A DNA stretch of 64,000 bases from Anaerolineales bacterium (lineage in GTDB: Bacteria > Chloroflexota > Anaerolineae > Anaerolineales > Villigracilaceae), in NCBI GenBank assembly GCA_030583925.1, contig CP129482.1, forward strand, positions 1,550,001 to 1,614,000, given 5' to 3'. The position numbers and the translations under genes are program-made. This document shows, piece after piece, positions 36,814 through 44,767 of this stretch (positions are counted from its first letter, which is position 1; every line of letters starts with the position of its first letter). The notes beneath the pieces are model-generated. The model did not search any database. It had not been told where the DNA came from and saw only the letters and a program-made list of their open reading frames with translations.

Positions 36814-38025
36814 ATGGATTTGCACAACACCGACGACGCCGTAACGCGCCGCATCAAAGCGTTGACCGACCGTGTTTCCATGCTCAAAGAACACGAACTG
36901 TATTTTTACAACCAGCCAGTGGAGGAGTTGCTCGGTGATTCGAAAGTGCGCGTGCGCGGGCGGGTGATGGGGATGTACGCTTCGTACGGCTACTTGGGCT
37001 TGCTCGGGCATCCCCGCATCAACGCCGCCGCCAAAGCCGCCGTGGACAAATTCGGCACAGGCACCAACGGCGTCCGCTCGCTGGCTGGGACGCTGACCCT
37101 GCACAGCGAACTCGAAGAAACGATCGCCAACTTCAAACACGCCGAAGCCGCCATCACTTATTCATCGGGCTATGCCACCAACTTGACCGTCGTCTCGACG
37201 ATGATGGGACGCGGCGATTACGTCTTCTCGGATAAGTTGAATCACGCCTCCATCGTGGACGGCTGTGTGATGTCTGGCGCAGAGTTTCGCCGCTTCCGCC
37301 ACAACGACATGGAACATCTCGAAGGTCTGCTCAAGAACGCGCCAACCGACGTCGCCAAACTCGTCATTGCCGATTCGGTCTTCAGCATGGACGGCGACAT
37401 CATTGACCTGCCGACTATGATCGCCTTGTGCAAAAAATATAACGCCTGGCTGATGATCGACGAAGCGCATTCGGTCGGCGTGCTTGGCGCAAAAGGCACA
37501 GGTATCGAAGAGCATTTCGATTTATACGGTCAGATAGACATCAAGATGGGGACGTTGAGCAAAACCATTCCGTCCGTTGGCGGATACGTCGCCGCGAACA
37601 AAGACATCATCACGTATCTGCGTCATGCGAGCCGCGCCTATATTTTCTCCGCCGCGTTGCCGCCCGCGCAAGCCGCCGCCGCCAACGAAGCCTTCAAAGT
37701 GATTCTCGACGAACCATGGCGCATCGAACGCTTGAATCAAAACACGAAACAGTTCATCGGCGGACTCAAAGGCATGGGCTTCGACACCATGCTCACCGAG
37801 ACGGCGATCGTCCCCGTCTTGTGCGGCGACGACGAGGTCGCTTTCGCATTGACGCGCGAGGCGCAATTGAACGATGTCTTCGTCCTGCCTGTCGTGTCGC
37901 CTGCCGTGCCAGAAGGGCTGGCTAGGTTGCGGGCAACCGTCACAGCCGCGCATGAACCGAGCGAAATTGAGCGCGCGCTCGACGTCATCGGCGAAGCGGG
38001 GAAGAAGTTGGGCATCGTCAAATAA
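36814..38025 (+). CDS. Alpha-oxoamine synthase (BioF/KBL/SPT-like, PLP-dependent)
   Basis: 403 residues of the AOS family of fold-type I PLP enzymes, which condense an amino acid with an acyl-CoA. Seen: GTGTNGVRSLAGTLTLHSEL, DKLNHASIVDG, SVFSMDGDIIDLP, MIDEAHSVGVLG (PLP Asp) and the Schiff-base Lys in KMGTLSKTIPSVGGY. BioF (biotin), Kbl (threonine catabolism) and serine palmitoyltransferase share these motifs; no biotin genes adjoin, so the exact product is open. GGAGG lies 6 nt before the ATG 36814; upstream in-frame codons are repeat DNA. Confidence 0.88.
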   Translation: MDLHNTDDAVTRRIKALTDRVSMLKEHELYFYNQPVEELLGDSKVRVRGRVMGMYASYGYLGLLGHPRINAAAKAAVDKFGTGTNGVRSLAGTLTLHSELEETIANFKHAEAAITYSSGYATNLTVVSTMMGRGDYVFSDKLNHASIVDGCVMSGAEFRRFRHNDMEHLEGLLKNAPTDVAKLVIADSVFSMDGDIIDLPTMIALCKKYNAWLMIDEAHSVGVLGAKGTGIEEHFDLYGQIDIKMGTLSKTIPSVGGYVAANKDIITYLRHASRAYIFSAALPPAQAAAANEAFKVILDEPWRIERLNQNTKQFIGGLKGMGFDTMLTETAIVPVLCGDDEVAFALTREAQLNDVFVLPVVSPAVPEGLARLRATVTAAHEPSEIERALDVIGEAGKKLGIVK

Positions 38026-38046
38026 GGAAATGGTAGTTCGATTGAT

Positions 38047-38079
38047 AAAAAAGCGCACGGGTGAAACCGTGCGCTTTTT
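38047..38079. terminator. Bidirectional intrinsic terminator
   Basis: AAAAAAGCGCACGG, loop GTGAAA, CCGTGCGCTTTTT between convergent AOS and carbonic anhydrase genes; A and T runs flank the stem on both strands. Confidence 0.9.
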
Positions 38080-38080
38080 G

Positions 38081-38623
38081 TTACCCTTCTTTCACCTGAT
38101 ACAACAAGTTATCTTCCACCTTGTAAAGCAACGGCGCCACTTGAATCTTCGGGTAACGTAAACGGAGCCGCTGTGTTTCGCTCAACACGAAATCTATTTC
38201 GTTGCCGATCTCGAACATCGGAGCAAAATTCATGAAGTGTTGTTCCGCCAGTTCTTTTTCCCACCCTGCATTTTCGACCAAACCGTTGATGAACGTATCC
38301 CTGCGCGCCATCAAATTGACCATCCCGCACTGGTTGTGACCGATCAACACGATACACTTCACGCCGCCGACGGCAATCGCATACGAAACCTTGAACTCGC
38401 TATATCGTAAATTCGCCCCGCCCGCGCGGATGATGTACGCGAAGTTATCGGGGATATGCAAATGCTTGCGATGATCCATGCACATGCCGATCAACATTTG
38501 CGCCTGCGTGTACGTTTCATACTCGCGGTTGAGGTTATTGTATTCCAGTAACAACCCTACCGGTGTAGCGCGGTAATCGGTAAAAATATCGTCCGTTGAG
38601 TTAACAGCCACAAGTCGAAACAT
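38081..38623 (-). CDS. Beta-class carbonic anhydrase-like protein
   Basis: 180 residues. Zinc-ligand motifs of beta carbonic anhydrases are present: MCMDHRKHLHIP (Cys, with the Asp-Arg dyad) and VLIGHNQCGMVN (His and Cys). IIRAGGANLR corresponds to the conserved RNAGG-like segment. It interconverts CO2 and bicarbonate. GGAG lies 8 nt before the ATG at 38623 and a TATAAT at 38647-38642; a longer in-frame start at 38686 is rejected because it precedes this promoter. It is divergent in arrangement from the fused peroxidase gene's terminator and near a SulP transporter. Confidence 0.82.
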   Translation of the reverse strand: MFRLVAVNSTDDIFTDYRATPVGLLLEYNNLNREYETYTQAQMLIGMCMDHRKHLHIPDNFAYIIRAGGANLRYSEFKVSYAIAVGGVKCIVLIGHNQCGMVNLMARRDTFINGLVENAGWEKELAEQHFMNFAPMFEIGNEIDFVLSETQRLRLRYPKIQVAPLLYKVEDNLLYQVKEG

Positions 38624-38641
38624 CTCATCGCTCCTATTGGC

Positions 38642-38647
38642 ATTATA
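38642..38647 (-). promoter_or_regulatory. -10 box of the carbonic anhydrase gene
   Basis: TATAAT on the minus strand, about 18 nt before the start codon, leaving a short leader with GGAG. Confidence 0.5.
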
Positions 38648-38650
38648 AAC

Positions 38651-38683
38651 AAAAAAAGAGACTGAGCCTCCCAGCCCAGTCTC
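38651..38683 (-). terminator. Intrinsic terminator after the peroxidase/beta-helix gene
   Basis: On the minus strand GAGACTGGGC, loop TGGGAG, GCTCAGTCTC and then seven T. Confidence 0.8.
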
Positions 38684-38755
38684 CAATCTCTAGTCTCCAA
38701 TCTCTAGTCTCCAGTCTCTAGCCCCCAATCTCCAATTCTCTAATCCTCCCCCTCC
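38684..38755. repeat. CTCCAATCTCTAGTCTCCAATC-type tandem short repeat
   Basis: Near-regular copies of CTCCAATCT/CTCTAGTCT fill the gap. Similar text is at 47410-47452, 50742-50780 and 52448-52512. Confidence 0.7.
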
Positions 38756-38773
38756 TCAATTACCATTTACCAA

Positions 38774-40996
38774 TTACCCAACAAGCCCAACCACAAAATT
38801 CACCAGCCTCCAATACAAGTTATACAACGGTTGGGGCCATGAAGTTTTGGGTAGCATCGGCGGGAACGACGATGAAACTTTCTCGTCGAAATAATTATCC
38901 GCGCCGTTCGAGTCCCAGATGATGTCGAAGCCTCTTCCGAGCATATTCTTCACGAACGGGTCGGCGTCGTAGCCGTTGTTCTCGTAGATGTTATCGTGGG
39001 CGTACACATGCTCAGGGTTCGGACCCACGTCAATCTCGTTCTCATCGAAGCCGATAGTCAAGTTGAACACGGCGAGCCCGCCCGACTTGTTGCCGCGAAT
39101 CGTGTTGTTGTAAATCTCCACTTCGTCCGCCGCAAGGATGACGATGCCCGATCCCGAAGGGATGAGCGCGACCGCCGTCCCCGGCTTGCCGAAATTCTTG
39201 CCGTTGTTATTTTCGACGACGTTATCGTGTACTTTTGTATATAACGAAACTTTCGACGGCAGTTGCGGCAACAGGTCAATAAAAATGCCGACCGTGTTGT
39301 CGTGCGCCACGTTGTTATACACTTCGCCAGTCACCGTGTTTTCCAACTCGATGCCGATCACGTTGCCATACGTCAGCGTATCGCGGATGATCACATCTTG
39401 CGACTTTCCCGCATAGATCGCCGCGTCGTTCATCAACGTCGCTTCGATGCGCTCGATCAGCACATCGGTGCAACGCACGGGATACACGCCATACACGCCC
39501 GTGTTTTCGATGTACATGTCGTGCAGATATACTTTCGTCGCGCCTTCCACCAGCACGCCGTTCGACGTGTAATTCTTCACCGAAAAATTGTACATCTCAA
39601 AATTGTTACCCGATGCGATCACACCGTCCGAGCGCGTCCCTTCGCCGTCAATGACGGGCCACTCGCCCTTTTCATTCGGGATGCCGACCAGCGTGACATC
39701 GCTCCAATCCAACACGACCGACTCGTGATAAATTCCATACGGGACTTCGATCGTATCGCCGGGACCCGACCGATCCACCGCTTCTTGGATTGACTCATTC
39801 GGTCCCACGCGGACGGTCGTCGGTTCATGCGCAGGGACGCCTGATTCAGTCACCTCGACATTTAACCCCTCCGCGACTTCGCGCGCGAGGTTGGGAACTT
39901 GTTCCACCACTGGCAACCCAGACGGCACGGAGGTCGGAACCGTCGGCAGAGCGCTTTCATCCGTCAACGCGTAGAGGAACGCGACCAAGTCATCATGTTC
40001 CTGCGAACTTAATTCGATGGGGAGGATGTGCCGATCGACTTCCAAGCCATATTGGCTTCCGCCGCCTTTTTCATAGAACCAGAGCACATCGTCGAGCGTT
40101 GCAAACGCGCCGTTGTGCATGTACGGACCCGTCAACGCGACATTGCGTAACGTGGGCGCTTTGAACGCGCCGTCTTGCCCATCGCTTGCAATTGCCGCGC
40201 GGCCCAAATCGTGCGGAAATCCTTCGAGGTCGGGAACTCCCGTGACAAAGAAATCATCCGAGCCGAAGGTTGGCGCGGCGTGACATTCAAAACAACGTGT
40301 CGCTGCTGAGCGGAACAAGTTCAAGCCGCGGCGTTGTTGCCCGGTTAGCGCTTCGAATTGGCCTGCCGCGTATTTATCGAATGAGCTGTTGTTGGAGATC
40401 AAAGTCCGCTCGAACGAAGCGATAGCCGCCTGCGCGTTCTCGACCGTGATCGAATCCTTGCCGAACGCGGCGTCGAAGAGTTTCACATATTCGGGAATCG
40501 CTTTCAATCGCGCGACGGTTTCCGCGTCGTTGCCAGCCATCTCATTCTCGGCATGTAGCGGCACGGACATTTGCTCTTCGAGCGAGTTGGCGCGTCCATC
40601 CCAGAAAAGTTTTGTCTCATAGCCAGAGTTCCACAAGGATGGTGTGTTGCGCGGCAAAGCAAGGTCATCCGAGCCTTTGGCGGTTTGCAAACCATCGCTG
40701 AAGCCGAGGCTCGGGTTATGACAGGTCGCACACGACATGTCTTGATCCTTGGAAAGGATCGGATCAAAAAACAACATGCGACCGAGTTCGGTTTTTTCTG
40801 GCGAGGTCTCGCCGTTGAGCGGAGGAAATTCCCGCTGCAATCCGCTGTACGCGGGAAGCACACTGCTCGCGCCCGCGCCCCATTTATCCTGCGGCGGTAG
40901 ATCGTCGAAGGGCAGGGGGGCGAACGCGGCGTAGACGATGCCGATGAGGGCGAGCAAGCCCAACGTCAGAAAGATGCGTTTCATCCAAATTTTCAT
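38774..40996 (-). CDS. Di-heme cytochrome c peroxidase fused to a right-handed beta-helix domain
   Basis: 740 residues. An N-terminal anchor (IFLTLGLLALIGIVYAAF) precedes a MauG/CcpA-type di-heme peroxidase (~45-345) with heme motifs CATCH (~90) and CFECH (~235), KAPTLRNVALTGPYMHNGAF and the typical LVAFLYALTDE end. After a Pro/Val linker, residues ~395-700 form a parallel beta-helix with repeated NosD/pectate-lyase-like rungs (ESIQEAVDRSGPGDTIEVPYGIYHES, VYLHDMYIENTGVYG, VEIYNNTIRGNKSGG). The first half would reduce peroxide or oxidise a partner; the second could bind carbohydrate or protein. The fusion is unusual. A small cytochrome c gene lies just upstream and is a likely electron partner. 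Confidence 0.85.
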   Translation of the reverse strand: MKIWMKRIFLTLGLLALIGIVYAAFAPLPFDDLPPQDKWGAGASSVLPAYSGLQREFPPLNGETSPEKTELGRMLFFDPILSKDQDMSCATCHNPSLGFSDGLQTAKGSDDLALPRNTPSLWNSGYETKLFWDGRANSLEEQMSVPLHAENEMAGNDAETVARLKAIPEYVKLFDAAFGKDSITVENAQAAIASFERTLISNNSSFDKYAAGQFEALTGQQRRGLNLFRSAATRCFECHAAPTFGSDDFFVTGVPDLEGFPHDLGRAAIASDGQDGAFKAPTLRNVALTGPYMHNGAFATLDDVLWFYEKGGGSQYGLEVDRHILPIELSSQEHDDLVAFLYALTDESALPTVPTSVPSGLPVVEQVPNLAREVAEGLNVEVTESGVPAHEPTTVRVGPNESIQEAVDRSGPGDTIEVPYGIYHESVVLDWSDVTLVGIPNEKGEWPVIDGEGTRSDGVIASGNNFEMYNFSVKNYTSNGVLVEGATKVYLHDMYIENTGVYGVYPVRCTDVLIERIEATLMNDAAIYAGKSQDVIIRDTLTYGNVIGIELENTVTGEVYNNVAHDNTVGIFIDLLPQLPSKVSLYTKVHDNVVENNNGKNFGKPGTAVALIPSGSGIVILAADEVEIYNNTIRGNKSGGLAVFNLTIGFDENEIDVGPNPEHVYAHDNIYENNGYDADPFVKNMLGRGFDIIWDSNGADNYFDEKVSSSFPPMLPKTSWPQPLYNLYWRLVNFVVGLVG

Positions 40997-41032
40997 GATT
41001 CTCCTTGAGTTCCCTCTCCCACGGGGAGAGAG

Positions 41033-41407
41033 TTACTTCAACGTCATCAAAAACGCGACGACGCCTTGAAATTCTTCGCTGGTCAATTCTTTGCCGAAGT
41101 TGGTCGGCATGGTGTCGGTGAAGTCTTCCACGAGATAGGACTTCGGCGAGAGGATGGATTCTTCGATGTACGCCTGCGCGTCATACCCCGGGACGCGTGA
41201 TCCGGCTCGGGTGGCGATGCCCGCCAGCGACGGTCCGATCACGACTGTGTCGGGGACTAATGCATGGCATTGCGCGCAGCGCAAAGTGTACACCGATTGA
41301 CCGATCTGTTCGAGCGGGGTGAATGTGGGTGTTGGCTCTGCGGCGCCTGCGGAACAAGCCGCCATGAGCGCGGCGGCGAGCAGGGTGAATAGAAATCGGA
41401 TTTTCAT
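41033..41407 (-). CDS. Lipoprotein-type cytochrome c, single heme
   Basis: 124 residues: signal peptide ending LMAAC (lipobox), a short TP linker, then a class I cytochrome c fold with CAQCH (~45), IGPSLAGIATRAG and the distal Met region DTMPTNFGKELTSEEFQGVVAFL. It would shuttle electrons at the outer face of the membrane, probably to the fused peroxidase encoded 36 nt downstream. A CTCTCCCACGGGGAGAG repeat separates the two genes. Confidence 0.87.
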   Translation of the reverse strand: MKIRFLFTLLAAALMAACSAGAAEPTPTFTPLEQIGQSVYTLRCAQCHALVPDTVVIGPSLAGIATRAGSRVPGYDAQAYIEESILSPKSYLVEDFTDTMPTNFGKELTSEEFQGVVAFLMTLK

Positions 41408-41428
41408 GCTTTGTGTTATGCGTCTTCT

Positions 41429-41890
41429 CTATCGTATCGTTTCCAGATCTTTCGACAAAAGTCGCCGGTCTTCTTCGTTTGCCGTCCGGCTTACCATCTC
41501 GTGCGCTTTCTCGAGATAATGTTTCGTCACCACGCGGTTATTGGCGAGCGCCTCTGCCCGCGCCAGTGATTCGTACGCATAGCCTTTGTAAAACGGTTCG
41601 AGGGTTTCGGCGTGTTTTAGCGCAAGCAGACCGTACATGCGCGCGATCTCGGGTTGACCGATCAGGCTGAACACGCGCGAGACCTGCCAGTATCCCACCG
41701 ATAGGTTTTTCGGCGTCGCGTCTTCACGCTGAGACCAATGCCATAGCGAGGCGATTGACGCATGGAGCATATTCAGGTTGTCGTCGTGCGAGCGATCCTC
41801 TTTCTCGATATATTCCCATGTCTTGTCAAAATTATCGGCGGAAAAAAACTTGTGCGCGGCGATGAGATCGAATTGAAGTTGTTCTGCCAT
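41429..41890 (-). CDS. Alpha-helical soluble protein, unknown
   Basis: 153 residues, all-helical by composition, with a TPR-like tail (YGLLALKHAETLEPFYKGYAYESLARAEALA). No signal peptide or membrane segment. Lies 7 nt from the upstream gene on the same strand, so co-transcribed. I do not recognise a defined family beyond a TPR-like appearance. Confidence 0.65.
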   Translation of the reverse strand: MAEQLQFDLIAAHKFFSADNFDKTWEYIEKEDRSHDDNLNMLHASIASLWHWSQREDATPKNLSVGYWQVSRVFSLIGQPEIARMYGLLALKHAETLEPFYKGYAYESLARAEALANNRVVTKHYLEKAHEMVSRTANEEDRRLLSKDLETIR

Positions 41891-41897
41891 GGATACC

Positions 41898-42179
41898 CTA
41901 TTTTGCGAGCCTCACCAATTGCGGTCTCGAGTTGGGCACGCGTTTCACTTCGCCGCGCGCTTCGAGGTCGAGTTTTACTGTCGTAACATACCACATCACT
42001 GAGCCGTCGAACTTGCCGCGCACTTCTTTTTCCACGGCGCGCGAGAGTTTCATAAAAGCCATTTCTTTGTTAGAACGCAGTACATTCATAATTGCTTTGC
42101 GGATCGTTTCGTATTTATCCCTGTTGATGTTCACGCCCTGTTTCTTTTCCGGGTGCAGGGTTTTGATGGTGTCTTTCAT
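41898..42179 (-). CDS. Small conserved protein, DUF6958-like
   Basis: 93 residues: MKDTIKTLHPEKKQGVNINR, then IRKAIMNVLRSNKEMAFMKLSRAVEKEV and a winged-helix-like MWYVTTVKLDLEARGEVKRV. The length and layout resemble a small conserved bacterial family (DUF6958, from memory). The ATG at 42179 has GAGGAGG 6 nt upstream; an earlier in-frame start lacks support. Confidence 0.65.
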   Translation of the reverse strand: MKDTIKTLHPEKKQGVNINRDKYETIRKAIMNVLRSNKEMAFMKLSRAVEKEVRGKFDGSVMWYVTTVKLDLEARGEVKRVPNSRPQLVRLAK

Positions 42180-42207
42180 TTCAACCTCCTCTGGTCGGTA
42201 CGAGATT

Positions 42208-42633
42208 TTACCCCCATCCCCGTAATTTCGTGGGGGTAATTCGTATGGCAACGGAATATTCGCCGCTGAATTGTTCCGGTGTCGCGCCGAGACCGGCGAT
42301 TCCGCCCTTGTATTTTTTCATGTAGACTCGGTTCTTGTGGGCTGGTTGAGACTTCTTGTCGATCTTTGCCGTCCCTGAAAAGACAATGATTCGGTTTTCT
42401 CCCAATTTGTCTTCTGAGTTAAAGTGTAAAGCGACTTGCGGATTTTCTCGAATCTGCTTCACCTTGTGCGCCTTAGCTTGGCTATAGATCAAAAAGGAAT
42501 CCTCTTCCCAGATGAACCAAACGGGTCTAGGTTGAGGCGTGCCGTTCGCGTCGGCGGTTGTCAGCCAGATGAAATATTCGCTTTTGATATTTTTCTTTGC
42601 CAACCGACCGAGTTTGGATTTGAAATCAATCAT
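42208..42633 (-). CDS. PPOX-class (pyridoxamine oxidase-like) flavin/F420-binding protein
   Basis: 141 residues of the split-barrel FMN/F420-binding family: IWLTTADANGTPQPRPVWFIWEE, LIYSQAKAHKVKQIRENPQVALHF and FSGTAKID. Members oxidise or reduce small substrates with FMN or F420. The ATG overlaps the stop of the Fe-S oxidoreductase gene by 4 nt, so the two are translated together and may be functionally linked. The substrate is unknown. Confidence 0.85.
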   Translation of the reverse strand: MIDFKSKLGRLAKKNIKSEYFIWLTTADANGTPQPRPVWFIWEEDSFLIYSQAKAHKVKQIRENPQVALHFNSEDKLGENRIIVFSGTAKIDKKSQPAHKNRVYMKKYKGGIAGLGATPEQFSGEYSVAIRITPTKLRGWG

Positions 42634-44621
42634 GCGTTTGTTTTCATCCTCTCTACAACGATCTCCGCCACATCTTTGACTTGAATCGCTCCGCCGTCCG
42701 ATTTGGAAGCGTCGGTCATCATTGACATGCAGAACGGGCATCCCACAGCAACTGTATTTGCGCCGGTTGCTTTTGCCTCCGCAAACCGCGTCGCGTTCAC
42801 GCGCGCGGTTCCTTGCTCCTCTTCCTTCCACATCTGCGCGCCGCCCGCGCCGCAACAAAACGACTGGGCGGAATTGCGCGGCATCTCGATCGTCAACGCG
42901 CCGGTGGACTTCAAGGCCTCGCGCGGCGCATCTGTGATCTTGTTGTGCCTGCCCAAGTAACACGGATCATGGAACGTCACCGTGAACTGCTCGCGGTTTA
43001 CTTCCAAACTGATCTTCCCCGCTCCGACAAGTTCATTGATAAATTGCGTGTGATGCACGACTTCGTAATTCCCGCCGAACGCGGGATATTCATTCTTGAT
43101 GGTGTGCAAGCAATGCGGACATGCGGTGACGATTCGTTTTGGTTTCACTTCGTTGAGTATTTCCACGTTTTGTGAAGCCAGCCCGAAGAAAATATCCTCG
43201 CGTCCCGCGCGTCGCGCTGAATCGCCCGTGCAGGATTCGTTCCGTCCCAGCACGGCGTAATTCACGCCCGCCGCGTTCAAAATTTTTGCAAATGCCTGCG
43301 CTGTTTTCTGCGCGCGCGCATCGGTCGCGGCGGCGCACCCCACCCACCACAAAATTTCAGGCTCCGGGTTTTGCTCGATGGTCGGCACGTTCAATCCCTC
43401 CGCCCATTTCATCCGTTCGGCTTGCGAAACATTCCACGGATTGGCGTTGCGTTCCATCCCTTTGAACGCGTTCTCAAGTTGCTTCGGGAACCGACTTTCC
43501 ATCATGGACAAATTTCTGCGGATGTCCAAAATGTCGCGCATCGGTTCATTCCCGACGGGACAGATGTCCACGCAGGCGCCGCAACTGGTACACGCCCACA
43601 CCGCCTCCTCCGAGATCAAGTTCAGCATCGGCACATCGGTATCGCCTTTTTTCAAGTGATAGCGTTTGTTAATCTCCAACGCGGCGGGGGAGAGGATCTT
43701 CCCGGTGTTGTACGCGGGACACACTTCCTGACAGCGGAAACATTGGATGCACGCGTACGCGTCCATGATCTGCTCCCAGCCGAGGTCTTTCATCGCTGCC
43801 GCGCCAAACTGCTCGATGGATTGATCGTCGAGATTGACGTAACTCAACTGCCCGATGGATTTCCGTTCGGGTTTCAATGCAAAGTTCAATGGCGTAATGA
43901 AGAGATGGATGTGTTTCGAGTACGGAAAATACGGCAGGAAGGCGAAGACCAACCCCGCCGAGATCCAAAACATCAGCCGTTCATTGACCAAGAGTTGCGC
44001 TTCGGGCATGTTCGCCCACAGACCCGCCAGCGCGGAGGTGATCGGCTGCCACGCGTCGTGCAGTCCCTCGCGGGTGAGGTAGAACGATTCGGCGAACACG
44101 CGCGCCAGCGTATGCGTGAAGAACGTGCCGGTCACGATCATCGAATCGAGCGTGATTCCCGTGCGCGCGTTGGGATTGAGTAGAGTGGTTTCTCGTGCCG
44201 TCAGTGTGGCTGGCTTGAGGATATAGCGGCGGATAGACATGCCGATCATGCCGAACATCAACGCGAACGAAATAAACTCGGCGATAAAACGGTATATATC
44301 CCCAAGAATTCCGCCGTGATGTAAGAGATTGAAGCCGGTGTAGGCAAGGATCAATTCATTGAGATTGACTAGCAAATAGACGAAGAAACCCCAGCCGATG
44401 AATGCGTGCAAAATGCTGGGCAGAAGTCGCAGGCGATAGGTGGGGGTGAAGAAAAAATACTTCGCAATGAGCGAGCCAATGCGTTTGGGCGCAAGCGACC
44501 ACTCCACTTTGCCTTTCCCACTGGAAATTTGTCGAGCGATTCGTTTGGCGCCGCGATACGTCCACGCGACGGAAACGACCATGAAGATTGCAAAGATGAT
44601 TTTTTCGATGAGGGTGAGCAT
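42630..44621 (-). CDS. Membrane Fe-S oxidoreductase with HdrC/HdrB-like domains
   Basis: 663 residues. N-terminal ~1-250: about five membrane helices resembling a nitrate reductase gamma-like cytochrome b subunit. ~290-370: HdrC-like ferredoxin part with two [4Fe-4S] motifs, CIQCFRCQEVCPAY and CTSCGACVDICPVG. ~400-660: HdrB-like half with two CCG-type motifs (FHDPCYLGRH, then FCCGAGGAQMW, CPFCMSM; and CTGDSARR, CPHCLH). Such proteins pass electrons between a soluble flavoprotein and membrane quinone. GGAG lies 6 nt before the ATG 44621. Downstream PPOX-like gene overlaps. Confidence 0.88.
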   Translation of the reverse strand: MLTLIEKIIFAIFMVVSVAWTYRGAKRIARQISSGKGKVEWSLAPKRIGSLIAKYFFFTPTYRLRLLPSILHAFIGWGFFVYLLVNLNELILAYTGFNLLHHGGILGDIYRFIAEFISFALMFGMIGMSIRRYILKPATLTARETTLLNPNARTGITLDSMIVTGTFFTHTLARVFAESFYLTREGLHDAWQPITSALAGLWANMPEAQLLVNERLMFWISAGLVFAFLPYFPYSKHIHLFITPLNFALKPERKSIGQLSYVNLDDQSIEQFGAAAMKDLGWEQIMDAYACIQCFRCQEVCPAYNTGKILSPAALEINKRYHLKKGDTDVPMLNLISEEAVWACTSCGACVDICPVGNEPMRDILDIRRNLSMMESRFPKQLENAFKGMERNANPWNVSQAERMKWAEGLNVPTIEQNPEPEILWWVGCAAATDARAQKTAQAFAKILNAAGVNYAVLGRNESCTGDSARRAGREDIFFGLASQNVEILNEVKPKRIVTACPHCLHTIKNEYPAFGGNYEVVHHTQFINELVGAGKISLEVNREQFTVTFHDPCYLGRHNKITDAPREALKSTGALTIEMPRNSAQSFCCGAGGAQMWKEEEQGTARVNATRFAEAKATGANTVAVGCPFCMSMMTDASKSDGGAIQVKDVAEIVVERMKTNA

Positions 44622-44715
44622 GTCAACTCCACGGATTGCCTTCTCTCAGTGGGCGCTGCGTTGAGCGCGTTGAAGCGAGAGGAGGTAAGGTGAGGGTGAT
44701 TTCTAGTTTACCTCA

Positions 44716-44750
44716 AAAACAAAACGCGGAAGCGAATGCCTCCGCGCTCA
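44716..44750 (-). terminator. Intrinsic terminator after the transglycosylase gene
   Basis: On the minus strand CGCGGAGGC, loop, GCTTCCGCG then TTTTGTTTTTG. Confidence 0.75.
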
Positions 44751-44767
44751 ACTCAAGCGAAAAGAAG

